Shown here piece by piece: positions 14,637 through 24,400 of a stretch of DNA of 34,005 nucleotides (positions are counted from its first letter, which is position 1; every line of letters begins with the position of its first letter). The translations under genes and the position numbers were made by a program. The notes below the pieces were generated by a model that worked only from the letters and a program-made list of their open reading frames with translations, had not been told where the DNA came from and made no database searches. The DNA lies in NCBI GenBank assembly GCA_002491195.1, contig DKVL01000014.1, forward strand, positions 1-34,005, written 5' to 3'. The stretch comes from Lachnospiraceae bacterium UBA7179. Its GTDB lineage: Bacteria; Bacillota; Clostridia; Lachnospirales; Lachnospiraceae.

Positions 14637-16898
14637 ATGAAAATAAAGCAAAGATGGAAACAGGCAGTAGCACTTTCGCTGGCGCTTAGTGTCTTAAGCG
14701 GCTGCGCGGTGCAGAAACCAGAGGAAAGAGACACAAGATCTGACAGGACGGAGCAGAGTGAGGATGAGGTGTCGTCATCGGCCATGGAACAGACAGAGCA
14801 AAATACAGAGTTGTCATCGGAGACAGGAGAACAGCAAAATGCCTTGTACGCAGGCGACCGTCCGCTGTTGATCCAGGCGAGTGTGCAAAGTGATACGGCC
14901 AGTGTGACACCCAGTGTGGCTCCCTATACGGTGGACGCGGACCTTGGCAATATCGAAAACTTATGGCAGTTTTATGCATTGAAGCAGAATCAGGAGATGG
15001 CGGATAAGTTGGCAAAGAACGGCTTTGTCGTGAGCGGCAGCGCCGGGAGTGAGTTTTTTGAGGTATATGAGTATAACAGATATGAGATGATCCCGAATTT
15101 TGTGACCGTTGATTCTCTCATGCACACGTATCATCTATATTTTGCATATCTGTTAAAAAATATAGAGAAAAACAATCTGTCAGACAGTGTGACTGCGTTG
15201 AGCAGGCGGATGCTTGACGACAGCATTGCCCAGTATGAGCGGTTAAAAGGCAGCGAGTGGGAGAGCGCGGCAAAGCGCAACGTGGCATTTTTTACAGTTG
15301 GCTTAAAGCTGCTGGATGACAGTACGGCAGTGAATGACGATGTGGCGGAGATTGTGGCGTATGAGCTTGACAAGATCAGCACGGCGGAGGGGATTGCTGA
15401 GTCAAAGATTTCCATGGAAATGGAGGACTACTCGCAGTATATTCCGCGTGGATATTATGAGGGCGATGCGCAGTTAGAGCGGTATTTCAAAGCCATGATG
15501 TGGTACGGGCGGATTCATTTTACGCAGAAAGAGGAGGATTTGGACAGGAGCGCGCTGCTGATTACCAAGGCGCTTGCAGACGATGCGGAGGCGTACCGGT
15601 TGTGGGAATCGGTTTATGCCGTGACTTCGTTCTTTGCGGGTGCGAGTGACGACCTTGGCGTGTGCGAGTATGCGCCAGTTATGCGCGAGGCGTACGGCGA
15701 CAATGTTGCTGTCAGCGGACTTGTGGGAGATGCAGAGGGATTTTTGAAGTTCCACGATGCGACGGCAAAACTTCCGACACCGCAGATCAATTCAATACCG
15801 ATCTGGGAGGGCGAGGAGAATGTAATTCCAGGATTTCGTTTTATGGGACAGCGTTTTACCATCGATGCGGCGGTGATGCAAAGACTGATTTTCCAGAATG
15901 TGCAGAGAAACAGTGCGGGCGAAAAGCGTATGCTCCCGGATACGCTCGACTTACCGGCAGCACTCGGCAGCGATATGGCGCTTGCAATTCTGCAGGAGAA
16001 GGGCGCGACAGATTATGACAGATATACGGAAAATATGGAGAAACTCAGGGAAGGGCTGGCACAGGACAACCCGACGCTGTGGTCTGCAAGCCTTTATGCG
16101 GGCTGGCTCAATACACTTCGGCCGCTGCTGGAAGTGAAAGGCGACGGATATCCCATGTTCATGCAGAATGAGGAGTGGACGAAGAAAAATCTCGAGTGCT
16201 TTGCCGGAAGTTATGCGGAGCTAAAGCATGACACGATCTTGTATGCAAAGCAGGTGATTGCAGAGATGGGCGGCGGCCTGGAGGAGGAGCCTGACGACCG
16301 GGGCTATGTCGAGCCTGAGCCGCTTGTGTATGAGCGTTTTGCAGCGCTTTCCAGTCAGACAGCGGAGGGACTGAAAAAGTATGGGATGCTCACCGCTTCG
16401 GACGAGGAGAACCTGTCACGTCTATGTGAGATTGCAAAACAGCTTCTGACGATTTCAAACAAAGAACTGCAGGATGAAGTACTGACGGATGAGGAATATG
16501 AGCTGATCAGGACCTATGGCGGCAGCATTGAGCATTTCTGGTATGAGGCGGCAAGGGATGTGGTCGGAGAAGAGTATATTGATACGCCGGAGTATCCGGC
16601 TGCAATTGTCGCAGATATTGCAACAGATCCGGATAGCGCGTTAGCGCTTGAGGTGGCGACCGGAAATCCTTCTGAGATTTATGTCGTGGTGAAGGTTGAC
16701 GGGATGATCAAGGTGGCAAGGGGAAGTGTCTTTTCGTTTTATCAGTTCCCGTGGCCGTCGAGCGACAGACTGACCGATACCAAGTGGCGGCAGATGATGG
16801 GAATCCAGTCGGACGAAAATGGAAACCGCAATGATGACAAACCGGTTCAGAGACCGGAATGGACAGAGAGTTATCGATATCAATATGAGTGGGAGTAA
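14637..16898 (+). CDS. DUF3160 domain lipoprotein
   Basis: A 753-residue surface lipoprotein. The signal ends in LSGC (lipid-anchored Cys23), followed by a Ser/Thr/Glu/Gln linker to about residue 100. The rest matches DUF3160: FFEVYEYNRYEMIPNFVTVDSLMHTYHLYFAYLLKNIE is the family's clearest stretch, with FRFMGQRFTIDA and SLYAGWLNTLRPLL further on. The activity of the family is unknown; these proteins are extracellular, all-helical and found with cell-wall functions. The start at 14637 is chosen because the signal peptide begins there; GGAGG lies at 14620-14624, nearer to a 3-codon frame (ATG 14629) whose TGA overlaps this ATG. The gene overlaps the next by 14 bases, so both are translated from one message. 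Confidence 0.85.
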   Translation: MKIKQRWKQAVALSLALSVLSGCAVQKPEERDTRSDRTEQSEDEVSSSAMEQTEQNTELSSETGEQQNALYAGDRPLLIQASVQSDTASVTPSVAPYTVDADLGNIENLWQFYALKQNQEMADKLAKNGFVVSGSAGSEFFEVYEYNRYEMIPNFVTVDSLMHTYHLYFAYLLKNIEKNNLSDSVTALSRRMLDDSIAQYERLKGSEWESAAKRNVAFFTVGLKLLDDSTAVNDDVAEIVAYELDKISTAEGIAESKISMEMEDYSQYIPRGYYEGDAQLERYFKAMMWYGRIHFTQKEEDLDRSALLITKALADDAEAYRLWESVYAVTSFFAGASDDLGVCEYAPVMREAYGDNVAVSGLVGDAEGFLKFHDATAKLPTPQINSIPIWEGEENVIPGFRFMGQRFTIDAAVMQRLIFQNVQRNSAGEKRMLPDTLDLPAALGSDMALAILQEKGATDYDRYTENMEKLREGLAQDNPTLWSASLYAGWLNTLRPLLEVKGDGYPMFMQNEEWTKKNLECFAGSYAELKHDTILYAKQVIAEMGGGLEEEPDDRGYVEPEPLVYERFAALSSQTAEGLKKYGMLTASDEENLSRLCEIAKQLLTISNKELQDEVLTDEEYELIRTYGGSIEHFWYEAARDVVGEEYIDTPEYPAAIVADIATDPDSALALEVATGNPSEIYVVVKVDGMIKVARGSVFSFYQFPWPSSDRLTDTKWRQMMGIQSDENGNRNDDKPVQRPEWTESYRYQYEWE

Positions 16899-18519
16899 GA
16901 AGATCATTATGGCGCTGGCAGCAGTCAGCGCCGTCCTTTTCGTGTTGGGGGTGCAGTGGTATATTGATTCACGCATACCATCCTGGGTGATATGGGAAGA
17001 TGGCGTTTTTTATGATTCGACAGGAAAGTATGAAATCGAATTAAGCAACAAGACTGTCAGTGTTCGGAAAGATATGAATATGCCAAATGACATGCATGTC
17101 CGAAATGATATGAATATGCCAAATGACATGCGTGTCCGAAATGATATGAATATGCCAAATGACACGAATGTCACAAGTGACACAAATGTCCGAAATGACA
17201 GGAATGCCAAAAGTGACATCAAGATCACAAAGGATACTAATATAGAAATTGATATCAATAGTAGAAACGATAGGAATGTCATCTGGACGTCTCCGCCGGA
17301 AGTCAAAGTCCAGAAAGTGCTATCATGCGACATTGATAATGACAAAACAGACGAACTGGTTCTGCTGTGCTGGAAGAAGGGACGGTATGGTGAGCACAAA
17401 CCGTTTTGGGTAGAAAAGGACGAAGATACCTGGTCGCAGCATCTTTTTGTGTATGAGTACAATTCTGATCAAATCAGTCCGAAATGGATGTCCTCCTATA
17501 TGGGGCAGGATGTTGCAGACATCGCTTCCAACGGAAAGGAAGCGCCGCACGCGCGTCTGTGGTTTCGCGCACCGGATGATCAGATGAGCAGCTGGATGTG
17601 GGATTCGTGGGGATTTAAGAAAGAGGAGACGGAAATTCAGTTTGTCGCGTTTGGGGATGTTCTGGCGCACGAACCGATTTACAGGTATGGTCTGCAAAAT
17701 GACGATTCCTTTGTTTTTTTGTTTGAGAATGTACAAGATGTGATTTCAGACAGTGATGCCGCCATCATCAATCAGGAGACACCGCTGACAGATGATCCTG
17801 CGATGTTCGGCGATTACCCGCGGTTTGGCACGCCGGTCAATGTCGGGCAGGCGATTGTGGATGCAGGGTTTGATGTCGTCACCTGTGCGACCAATCATGC
17901 GCTCGACAGAGGAGCGGAAGGGATCAATTTCACAAAGAATTTTTTTGACGACAATCAGGTGACATGTCTTGGAATCCAGACAACAGATGAAACGGAAAAT
18001 CAACCATATGCAGTGATTCGAAGGAATGGGATCAGCTTTGCGCTGTTTAACTACACCTATGGCACGAACGGAATCCGGATTCCCGGGGAGAGTCCGAATA
18101 TGGTTCACTTATTTCCGGACGAGGCAACGATGCAAAAAGATATCGCACGGGCAAAGTCAGAGGCGGATTTTGTGATTGTGTTTGCGCATTGGGGGACAGA
18201 GTACGCGCAGGAGCCAGACGAATTCCAGCGGAAGTGGACGCAGGTGTTTTTGCAGAGCGGTGTGGATATTGTAATAGGCACGCATCCGCATATACTGCAG
18301 CCTTATGAGATGCTCACGGGTGACGACGGGCATCAGATGCTTGTCTATTATTCGATTGGAAATTACATCAGCGCGCAGCCGGAAAAGCGCTGTGTCAAAG
18401 GCGGCATGGCGGAGTTTACCGTGTCACTGACACCAACGGGATATCAGATCACGGAGTATGATTTGCAGCCTCTGACGATTGTGTGGCAGCAGGGAGGCAG
18501 ATATACAGTAGAACGTTGA
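16885..18519 (+). CDS. CapA family protein (metallophosphatase fold), membrane-anchored, with hexapeptide repeat
   Basis: A 544-residue protein from the ATG at 16885, inside the 3' end of the DUF3160 gene. Residues about 5-28 form a signal anchor (IIMALAAVSAVLFVLGVQWYI). Residues 61-132 are 12 hexapeptide repeats of the form xxDxNφ. The PGA_cap/CapA domain fills about 250-530: FGDVLAHEPI, IINQETPLT, FDVVTCATNHALDRG, FAHWGTEYAQEPDEFQ, IGTHPHILQPYE and YSIGNYI correspond to the metal-binding motifs (GDxM, NxE, NHxxD/H, HxG, GxHPHxxQ). Such proteins take part in poly-gamma-glutamate or capsule-related processes outside the membrane; the true substrate is unknown here. Pairing with DUF3160 suggests a joint cell-surface role. 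A longer start at 16819 would double the overlap and is less likely. Confidence 0.85.
   Translation: MSGSKKIIMALAAVSAVLFVLGVQWYIDSRIPSWVIWEDGVFYDSTGKYEIELSNKTVSVRKDMNMPNDMHVRNDMNMPNDMRVRNDMNMPNDTNVTSDTNVRNDRNAKSDIKITKDTNIEIDINSRNDRNVIWTSPPEVKVQKVLSCDIDNDKTDELVLLCWKKGRYGEHKPFWVEKDEDTWSQHLFVYEYNSDQISPKWMSSYMGQDVADIASNGKEAPHARLWFRAPDDQMSSWMWDSWGFKKEETEIQFVAFGDVLAHEPIYRYGLQNDDSFVFLFENVQDVISDSDAAIINQETPLTDDPAMFGDYPRFGTPVNVGQAIVDAGFDVVTCATNHALDRGAEGINFTKNFFDDNQVTCLGIQTTDETENQPYAVIRRNGISFALFNYTYGTNGIRIPGESPNMVHLFPDEATMQKDIARAKSEADFVIVFAHWGTEYAQEPDEFQRKWTQVFLQSGVDIVIGTHPHILQPYEMLTGDDGHQMLVYYSIGNYISAQPEKRCVKGGMAEFTVSLTPTGYQITEYDLQPLTIVWQQGGRYTVER
17065..17280 (+). repeat. In-frame 18-bp tandem repeat (12 units) in the CapA-like gene
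   Basis: Exactly 216 bases encode 12 units of six residues, for example RKDMNM, PNDMHV, RNDMNM, PNDMRV, RNDMNM, PNDTNV, TSDTNV. Asp is at position 3 of every unit. The first six units repeat at DNA level with a 36-base period and very few differences; the last six are diverged. Confidence 0.9.
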
Positions 18520-18707
18520 TATAATAGGAAAGGTAATATGGTTTAGATTTGCATGATATGAATGACAACAAAAAGGCATTCAGAAAACGTATCATAAAGT
18601 CCAATAAGCGATTGAATATCTGCGGTGATTGGTTTTGGGCGTGCGGTGGTACTTTGATTCAGATAGTTTGATTGGTATTCATATAAAATAAAGAAGGAGG
18701 CAGATCA

Positions 18708-19385
18708 ATGAAGAAGTATGCAGCAATAGCGTTGGTTGCCGCTGTGATGTTATGTTCCTGCGGCAAAAAGGAAAAGAATGAGAAGCTGGAGTTTCCACGG
18801 ACGACATGGGATATGAGTATGGAGGAAGCCATGGATGCGTGGGGTGTTACAGAGGAAACGGTTAAGGACTATGACAGCGATGATGTGTTTGTGATAGAAG
18901 GATATGAGCTGTTTGGCGAAGAGACGGAGTCCATTAATTTTCAGTTTTATGATTATGAAGGGAATGGAGCGAAGAAATTAACACAGGTGTTTGTTACTTA
19001 CCCGGCGGATGCGGATATGGACCATGTGTCAGAGGAGATGCAGAAGGTGTATGGAGAACCAGATCCTGACGTGACATTCTACTATCCGTATTCGGCCTTA
19101 GAGATCTTGAAGGCGTATGAAACGAAAGAGCCGGACAGTGTGACGAATTGGGCGCTTGGGAGTGTAGCCGAAGTGATACCGGCAGACGAACGAAATGATT
19201 ACAGAGAGCCATGGGAAATTTACCAATATGGTTTAAACGAGGAAAACTGGGATCAGTTCATACAGGATTCCCGTTTGATCAGGATTTCTCTGCTCACGGA
19301 CAATGGGTGGAACCGCGTGGAATTTAATGCGGCAAATCAGTGGATCTATGAAACGATCCAAAAACAGCTCTCCAAGGGGCAGTGA
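18708..19385 (+). CDS. Small lipoprotein directly upstream of the Wadjet genes
   Basis: A 225-residue predicted lipoprotein. The signal is followed by LCSC (lipid-anchored Cys18) and a short Lys/Glu linker. The mature part is acidic and contains WDMSMEEAMDAWGVTEETVKDY and FVTYPADADMDHVSEEMQKVYGEPD, the second resembling small extracellular lipoproteins of Clostridia that have no known role. There are no catalytic motifs. AAGGAGG lies 8 bases before the ATG. Its stop overlaps GTG 19382 and lies 11 bases before the more likely jetA ATG at 19397, so it shares a message with the defence genes. The 188-base gap upstream (18520-18707) holds no gene and only weak promoter-like sequence. Confidence 0.75.
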   Translation: MKKYAAIALVAAVMLCSCGKKEKNEKLEFPRTTWDMSMEEAMDAWGVTEETVKDYDSDDVFVIEGYELFGEETESINFQFYDYEGNGAKKLTQVFVTYPADADMDHVSEEMQKVYGEPDPDVTFYYPYSALEILKAYETKEPDSVTNWALGSVAEVIPADERNDYREPWEIYQYGLNEENWDQFIQDSRLIRISLLTDNGWNRVEFNAANQWIYETIQKQLSKGQ

Positions 19386-19396
19386 GGAAGACAACA

Positions 19397-20830
19397 ATGC
19401 TATTAAAAAAGAGAGTACCAAAAGATTTTTATAAATTATTCCGCACCAGGAATATGGATGCTTACATGATGTTTCTGGTCGCGATCTACGATGAAAACAA
19501 TGCGGTTTACACAGCGCTGGGACTGACGATAGAGGAGGGGCAGGCGATTATCGGCGAGACGATCAGCGGGATGCAGATCGAGTGGATGGAAGACGCCGAG
19601 GAAACGCAGAATCCGGCGGAAAACACAGTCTTTGAGACATCAGGAACGCCCTCTGCGATTTTGAATACACTGATCAGCTGGGGGTGGATCCGGAGTGATT
19701 ATGATGAACGGCAAAACACTTACATTTTGTCCTTTCCGGAGTACAGCCAGCTCTATGTGGAGTTATTTAAAAAGCTGCAGAGCGAGGACGACAGCAGGGA
19801 GCGGGAAAGTATTTTGTCTATTTACAGTGCACTCTATACTTACCAGTCGGATCAGGAGAAAAATAACGAAATATTAAAAAGTGCACTGCACACGTCCAAA
19901 AATCTTGAACTGCTGTTGTCCAATATGCAGAATGGTATGCGCACCTATTTTGACGAGCTTTCCAGGAGTAAAAATTTCATAGAGATCCAGCAGGTGCTGG
20001 TGAATGAGATCAACAACAGTGACAGCGAGAAGTATGCCATTCTTACCACCACGGACAGTTTTTACCGATACAAGGAATCCGTGAAGGAACTGATCAGCCA
20101 GATCCTGGATCAGAATGACAGACAAAAACCTGAGCTGGTCAATGCCTTGAACCAGTGCGAAGAAAATACAGCTGTATATCTGCGCGCCCAGAAGGCAGTC
20201 AGGTACAATGAGGAGGCGGATGAGCTTGTGTACAGGATCGATCGGGAATTTGACCTGATCGAACGCAAATATAACAAGCTTGTGGAGCAGAAGGCCATCT
20301 TTGCGAAGCGTGCACTTGCCAGGATCCAGTACATATTTCAGGAGGGATCAGCGAAGGAGGACAGCGTACTCAGGCTGATCCAGATCATTGATAACAGCAG
20401 TGATCCAGATGCGATATTGGATGAAGTGCGCGGCAGGATCTGTCTGACGGCGCCGTTTAAAATGTTTGATGACAATAGTATGTACAAGCGGCGCGACAGT
20501 TCGGAGAGCCGCTTTGAACCCTTGGCGGTTGAGCAAAAGGAGGAGACAGACAAGGCAGCCATCACAGATTTTGTTCCAAAGCCGCTGTACACGAAAAAAC
20601 AGCTGAAGGCATTTGGCGACAGGAATACGAAAGACGGTGTATTCCGGACTACCAAAGACACAGTGCAGACGGTGGAGGATTTGGAGAAAATGATCTTTTT
20701 GTGGCAGGAGACTGTGAGGCGTCAGACCAGGCAGGATAACGTGAAGCTTGGAGGGGAGCTTCACAATGAGGGCGGTTTTGCATTTACAGAATTGTGCATT
20801 GATGTAAAAGACGGAGGAATCGATGATTAG
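19397..20830 (+). CDS. jetA: Wadjet anti-plasmid defence protein JetA
   Basis: JetA is the kleisin-like subunit that bridges the JetC SMC-type ATPase in the Wadjet complex, which recognises closed circular plasmids by DNA loop extrusion. The protein has about 477 residues and matches the type III-like JetA family (former DUF5716): an N-terminal winged-helix-like segment (VPKDFYKLFRTRNMDAYMMFLVAIYDEN), ILNTLISWGWIRSDYDERQNTYILSFPEYSQLY, a helical middle (KNLELLLSNMQNGMRTYFDEL) and a C-terminal region with PLYTKKQLKAFGDRN. ATG 19397 is preferred, with GAGGAAG upstream; GTG 19382 in the same frame is an alternative. It overlaps jetB by 8 bases. Family assignment is from memory of the sequence type; the order of the four genes supports it strongly. 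Confidence 0.85.
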   Translation: MLLKKRVPKDFYKLFRTRNMDAYMMFLVAIYDENNAVYTALGLTIEEGQAIIGETISGMQIEWMEDAEETQNPAENTVFETSGTPSAILNTLISWGWIRSDYDERQNTYILSFPEYSQLYVELFKKLQSEDDSRERESILSIYSALYTYQSDQEKNNEILKSALHTSKNLELLLSNMQNGMRTYFDELSRSKNFIEIQQVLVNEINNSDSEKYAILTTTDSFYRYKESVKELISQILDQNDRQKPELVNALNQCEENTAVYLRAQKAVRYNEEADELVYRIDREFDLIERKYNKLVEQKAIFAKRALARIQYIFQEGSAKEDSVLRLIQIIDNSSDPDAILDEVRGRICLTAPFKMFDDNSMYKRRDSSESRFEPLAVEQKEETDKAAITDFVPKPLYTKKQLKAFGDRNTKDGVFRTTKDTVQTVEDLEKMIFLWQETVRRQTRQDNVKLGGELHNEGGFAFTELCIDVKDGGIDD

Positions 20831-21485
20831 ATATATAGAAGAGCTGTCGCCCAATGAGGCGGCGGGGATTAAGAAGACAATACAGGACTTGTTCCGGCAG
20901 ACCTGTATCCTGCAGGTAAAATGTGATCCGGTGACACTGGTGCAGCGCGATAATCCGCGCTATCGCATCTGCGCAAATCACAGGGAATTTATCGCGGATT
21001 ACCTGTCGGTGCTTGACTGTGAACTGGTGCACGATCCGCATGAGCATATTTTCCGCATCAAGGGTGAAGGAATGCCAACGGACAGAATGACACTGACTGG
21101 TACGCGCATCCTGCTCATTCTCAAAGTGATCTACAGGGATAAGATCATGGGGGAAGGGCTGAACGCGACTGTCACAAGTCTTAAGGAGATCAGGGAAGTC
21201 GGCAGCAACACCAACCTGCTTGCGCGAAAGCTGACAGTACAGGAATGGCAGGACGCGTTGACGATGCTCAAAACGCATCAGATCATAGAACTGCCCGGAG
21301 CGATCGGCAATCTTGAGGACGATTCGCCGATTTATATATACAGCACGATTAACATTTTCTGTTCGTCAGTGGATATGAGTGAACTGGTGAAAAATTACGC
21401 GGACGTGGTGGAAGATACAGAGGAGTCAGAGGAGTTTACAAGTGAAGAAAGCGAAGAAAATATTTACGAGAATGTGTCTCAATAA
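20823..21485 (+). CDS. jetB: Wadjet protein JetB
   Basis: A 220-residue protein placed between jetA and jetC, corresponding to the KITE (winged-helix) subunit that binds the kleisin in SMC complexes. The start ATG 20823 has GGAGG 5 bases upstream. The sequence shows tandem helix-turn-strand patterns expected of KITE proteins (HREFIADYLSVLDCELVHDPHEHIFRI; LARKLTVQEWQDALTMLKTHQIIELPG; SPIYIYSTINIF) and an acidic tail. It fits the DUF6063-like JetB of type III better than the DUF4194 type, but this subtype call is an inference. Its 3' end overlaps jetC by 44 bases in another frame, so expression is probably translationally coupled. Confidence 0.82.
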   Translation: MIRYIEELSPNEAAGIKKTIQDLFRQTCILQVKCDPVTLVQRDNPRYRICANHREFIADYLSVLDCELVHDPHEHIFRIKGEGMPTDRMTLTGTRILLILKVIYRDKIMGEGLNATVTSLKEIREVGSNTNLLARKLTVQEWQDALTMLKTHQIIELPGAIGNLEDDSPIYIYSTINIFCSSVDMSELVKNYADVVEDTEESEEFTSEESEENIYENVSQ

Positions 21486-24400
21486 CTGGGGTGGAATCAC
21501 GCATCAGGTGCTGACATTTCACGAGTATGTCAATCTGTTCAGCGGGATGAGCGGTTCGGGAAAGTCGACCGTGATGGATGCGATCCAGGTGATTTTATAT
21601 GGAAGTATCTCGTCAAGTTTTTTGAATAAGGCGGCGGACGATGCCAGGAACAAGCGGAGTGTCTTAAGTTATCTGAAGGGAGAGCAGAAAGACGGCACGG
21701 CCAACCGCGGCGGGAGTGATTTCTGTTCAAACATTGTGCTCGAGATCGAGGACACCGGAAGTCATCTGAGCAGCTGTGTCGGTCTGGCTTTTGAGGTGCG
21801 GAAAAATGATTCTGAGATCAGGAAAATGATGTATTTCAGCCACTCGGGACAAATGCCGGATTCCGGGTATCTCACGAAAGAAGGCTATCCATATACCAAC
21901 CAGGATATCAGAAAACTTGTGGAGGAACGCGCCAACAGTCCCGAAAACCGGGGGAAGGAGATCAACCGTGTCTATCCATCCAAGGAGGCATACACGAATG
22001 CGCTCTATGATGTCTTGCTGGGTTACATAGACGGCAAGCGTTTTACTGTGATGGAAAAGAGTGCCATTGCGCTCAAAATGACAGATGGAACAGGACAGTT
22101 TATCAAGGATTATATGTTTCCGAAAAACGATGGGGATATTATCGGCAAGATCAGTGAACAGCTGGGATCCTACCGCGATATTCAGGAAAAGATCAGGGAT
22201 ATGCGCCATAGGATAGAGCTTTTGACAGAGGTGCAGGAAGCTGGAAAACGAAAGCTGGCAGTCAGTGCTGATATCATTCGTTTGAGGGCAATGATACGAT
22301 GTACGGAAGTGCTGGAACTTCAGGACAAGATTGCCGCAGACGAGGAGGGAATTGGGACTGCGGCGGAAGAATTGGTGCGCTTGGAGGCAGAGAAGGCAAA
22401 ACTTGACGCGGAGATGGAGGACATTGAGGAGGAACTGATTCAGGTTTCGGCTGATCTGCAGTCGAGTGATCTGGGGGTAAAGGAAGGTCAGCTCGAGGAG
22501 CTCGTGACACTTCAGAAAATGTATGCAGCGGACAGTGAGCAGTGGAGAAAAGTCACGCAGGGGCTGCGAAAGTGGGAGGAAGATACCGTTATTACGGATT
22601 ATGTCAGCAATCCTATGCTCAACAAGATTGAGGATTTCTGCAAGGGAAAGGTTGATGCAGAATTATGCGAAGGTCTCAAAAAGAGTATCCAGAGTACACG
22701 CGAAAATATCGATGAGGTTCTGGAAGAATACAATGAGCAGCGCAGGGAGCTTGAAAAGGAAATAAAGGAACTGAGCCGTCTGGTGGATGATCTGCAAAAC
22801 GACAGAAAACCGTATCCGCCAGTGTTAAAAGAAGCGAGGGCTGCGCTGGAACGCAGGCTGACAGACCGTTACGGGCGTTCGATCAAAGTCAATATATTTG
22901 CGGATTTGTTTAATGTAGAGGATGCAGAGTGGAAGGATGCGATCGAGGGCAGAATGGGCAGATTGAAACTGTCGCTTGTCACAGAGCCAAAGTATGCTCA
23001 TGATGCGGCGGTGCTTTTTCGGGAGATGAGAAAATATGAGGAGGTCGACCTGATCAATACAGATGCGGTTGCAAAGCTCGATCGCTCTGTCGATGACAAT
23101 TCCCTCTACGAGGCAGTGCAGACGGAGATTCCCTATATAGACGCGTGTCTTAGACGGTATCTGGGGCGAATCCAGAAATGTCATACGGTGGAGGAATTAG
23201 AACGCGTACGCGACGGTGTCACGCCGGACTGTTATTCGTACAGCAATTTTATCTTTCGCCACCTGCGCAAAAAAGATTACGAGAAATATGCGTGCATTGG
23301 CACCAAGGTGTCGAAGGCAAAACTTGCAGAGTATCAGGAGAATCTGCAGAAGCAGGAGACCGAGTGTGCAGGACTTCGGCAGCTGATCGAGCGATTGAAG
23401 GCAGCAGCAGGATTTGAACATCTGGACAATGACGCGGCGTATTTTGAGCGATTGTCGCGGGCAGGAAAAGATCTGGACAAGGTTACAGGAAGTATCATGA
23501 AGCTCAGACAGGATATCGCAAGGCTGAAAGAAGGGGAGTACAAGGAACTGCAGGCGCGCAAGGAAAGGCTCGAAGAGAAAAAGAGAGAGAAGAAGATCCA
23601 GCAGAATCAAAATCAGAACCTCATGAATGAGCGCACCAGGATCATGAGTCAGAAGGAAGGCGAGGTCAACAGGCTTCGGACAGATCTGGAAGAGAAACGC
23701 ATCGGTTATAAGGCAGACGCCCAGATTGAAGCAGAGGTGACAGAGCAGCTTAAGACGCGTTCCGGTCAGGCGATCCGCAACAGGGTTTCTGCGCAGATCA
23801 GTGTATTGGAGGGAAAGGAGCAGGAGGAGACCGAGACCCTCCAGAATGCGAGAAACCGTTTTAACAGAGAGTATCCGTCGGTTGGTTTTAACGGTGCGGA
23901 AAAGGACAATACCGTATATGACCGTCTGCTGCAGGATTATCAGAATGACTATGAACCAAAGTACGAGAGTGAGTTTGAACGGCAGTGCAGTCTCATATAC
24001 AAGAGCCTGCGTGAGAATGTGATCGCCACGATTCACGGCGACATCAAAGCCGCAAAGCGGCACACGCATGACATCAACCGTCTGCTTCGGAAGACTAACT
24101 TCGCAGACAGCACTTATCAGATCAAGATCGAGCCGGCATGCGATGAGAAAGGGCAGTTTTATGAGATGCTGACAGCGTCTGAGCTTGACAGTAAAAATGT
24201 TGGCGCAGACGTGATCGAGGGGCAGCTAAGTCTTGGAGAGGACGAGTTCTATCAGAAATATGAGCAGAAAATAAAGCTCTTAACGGACAAGTTTATGCCG
24301 ATCCGCGAGGAGGACAGCAGAGTCAGGGAACAGCGTTTGCGGGATATGGAGGAGTTTGCAGACTACAGGAATTATCTGTCTTTTACGATGTATGAGCAGG

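Noticed and set aside
17065..17280. 36-base repeats resembling a CRISPR array
   Set aside because: The repeats are directly joined without spacers, lie in frame inside a gene and translate to a regular hexapeptide.
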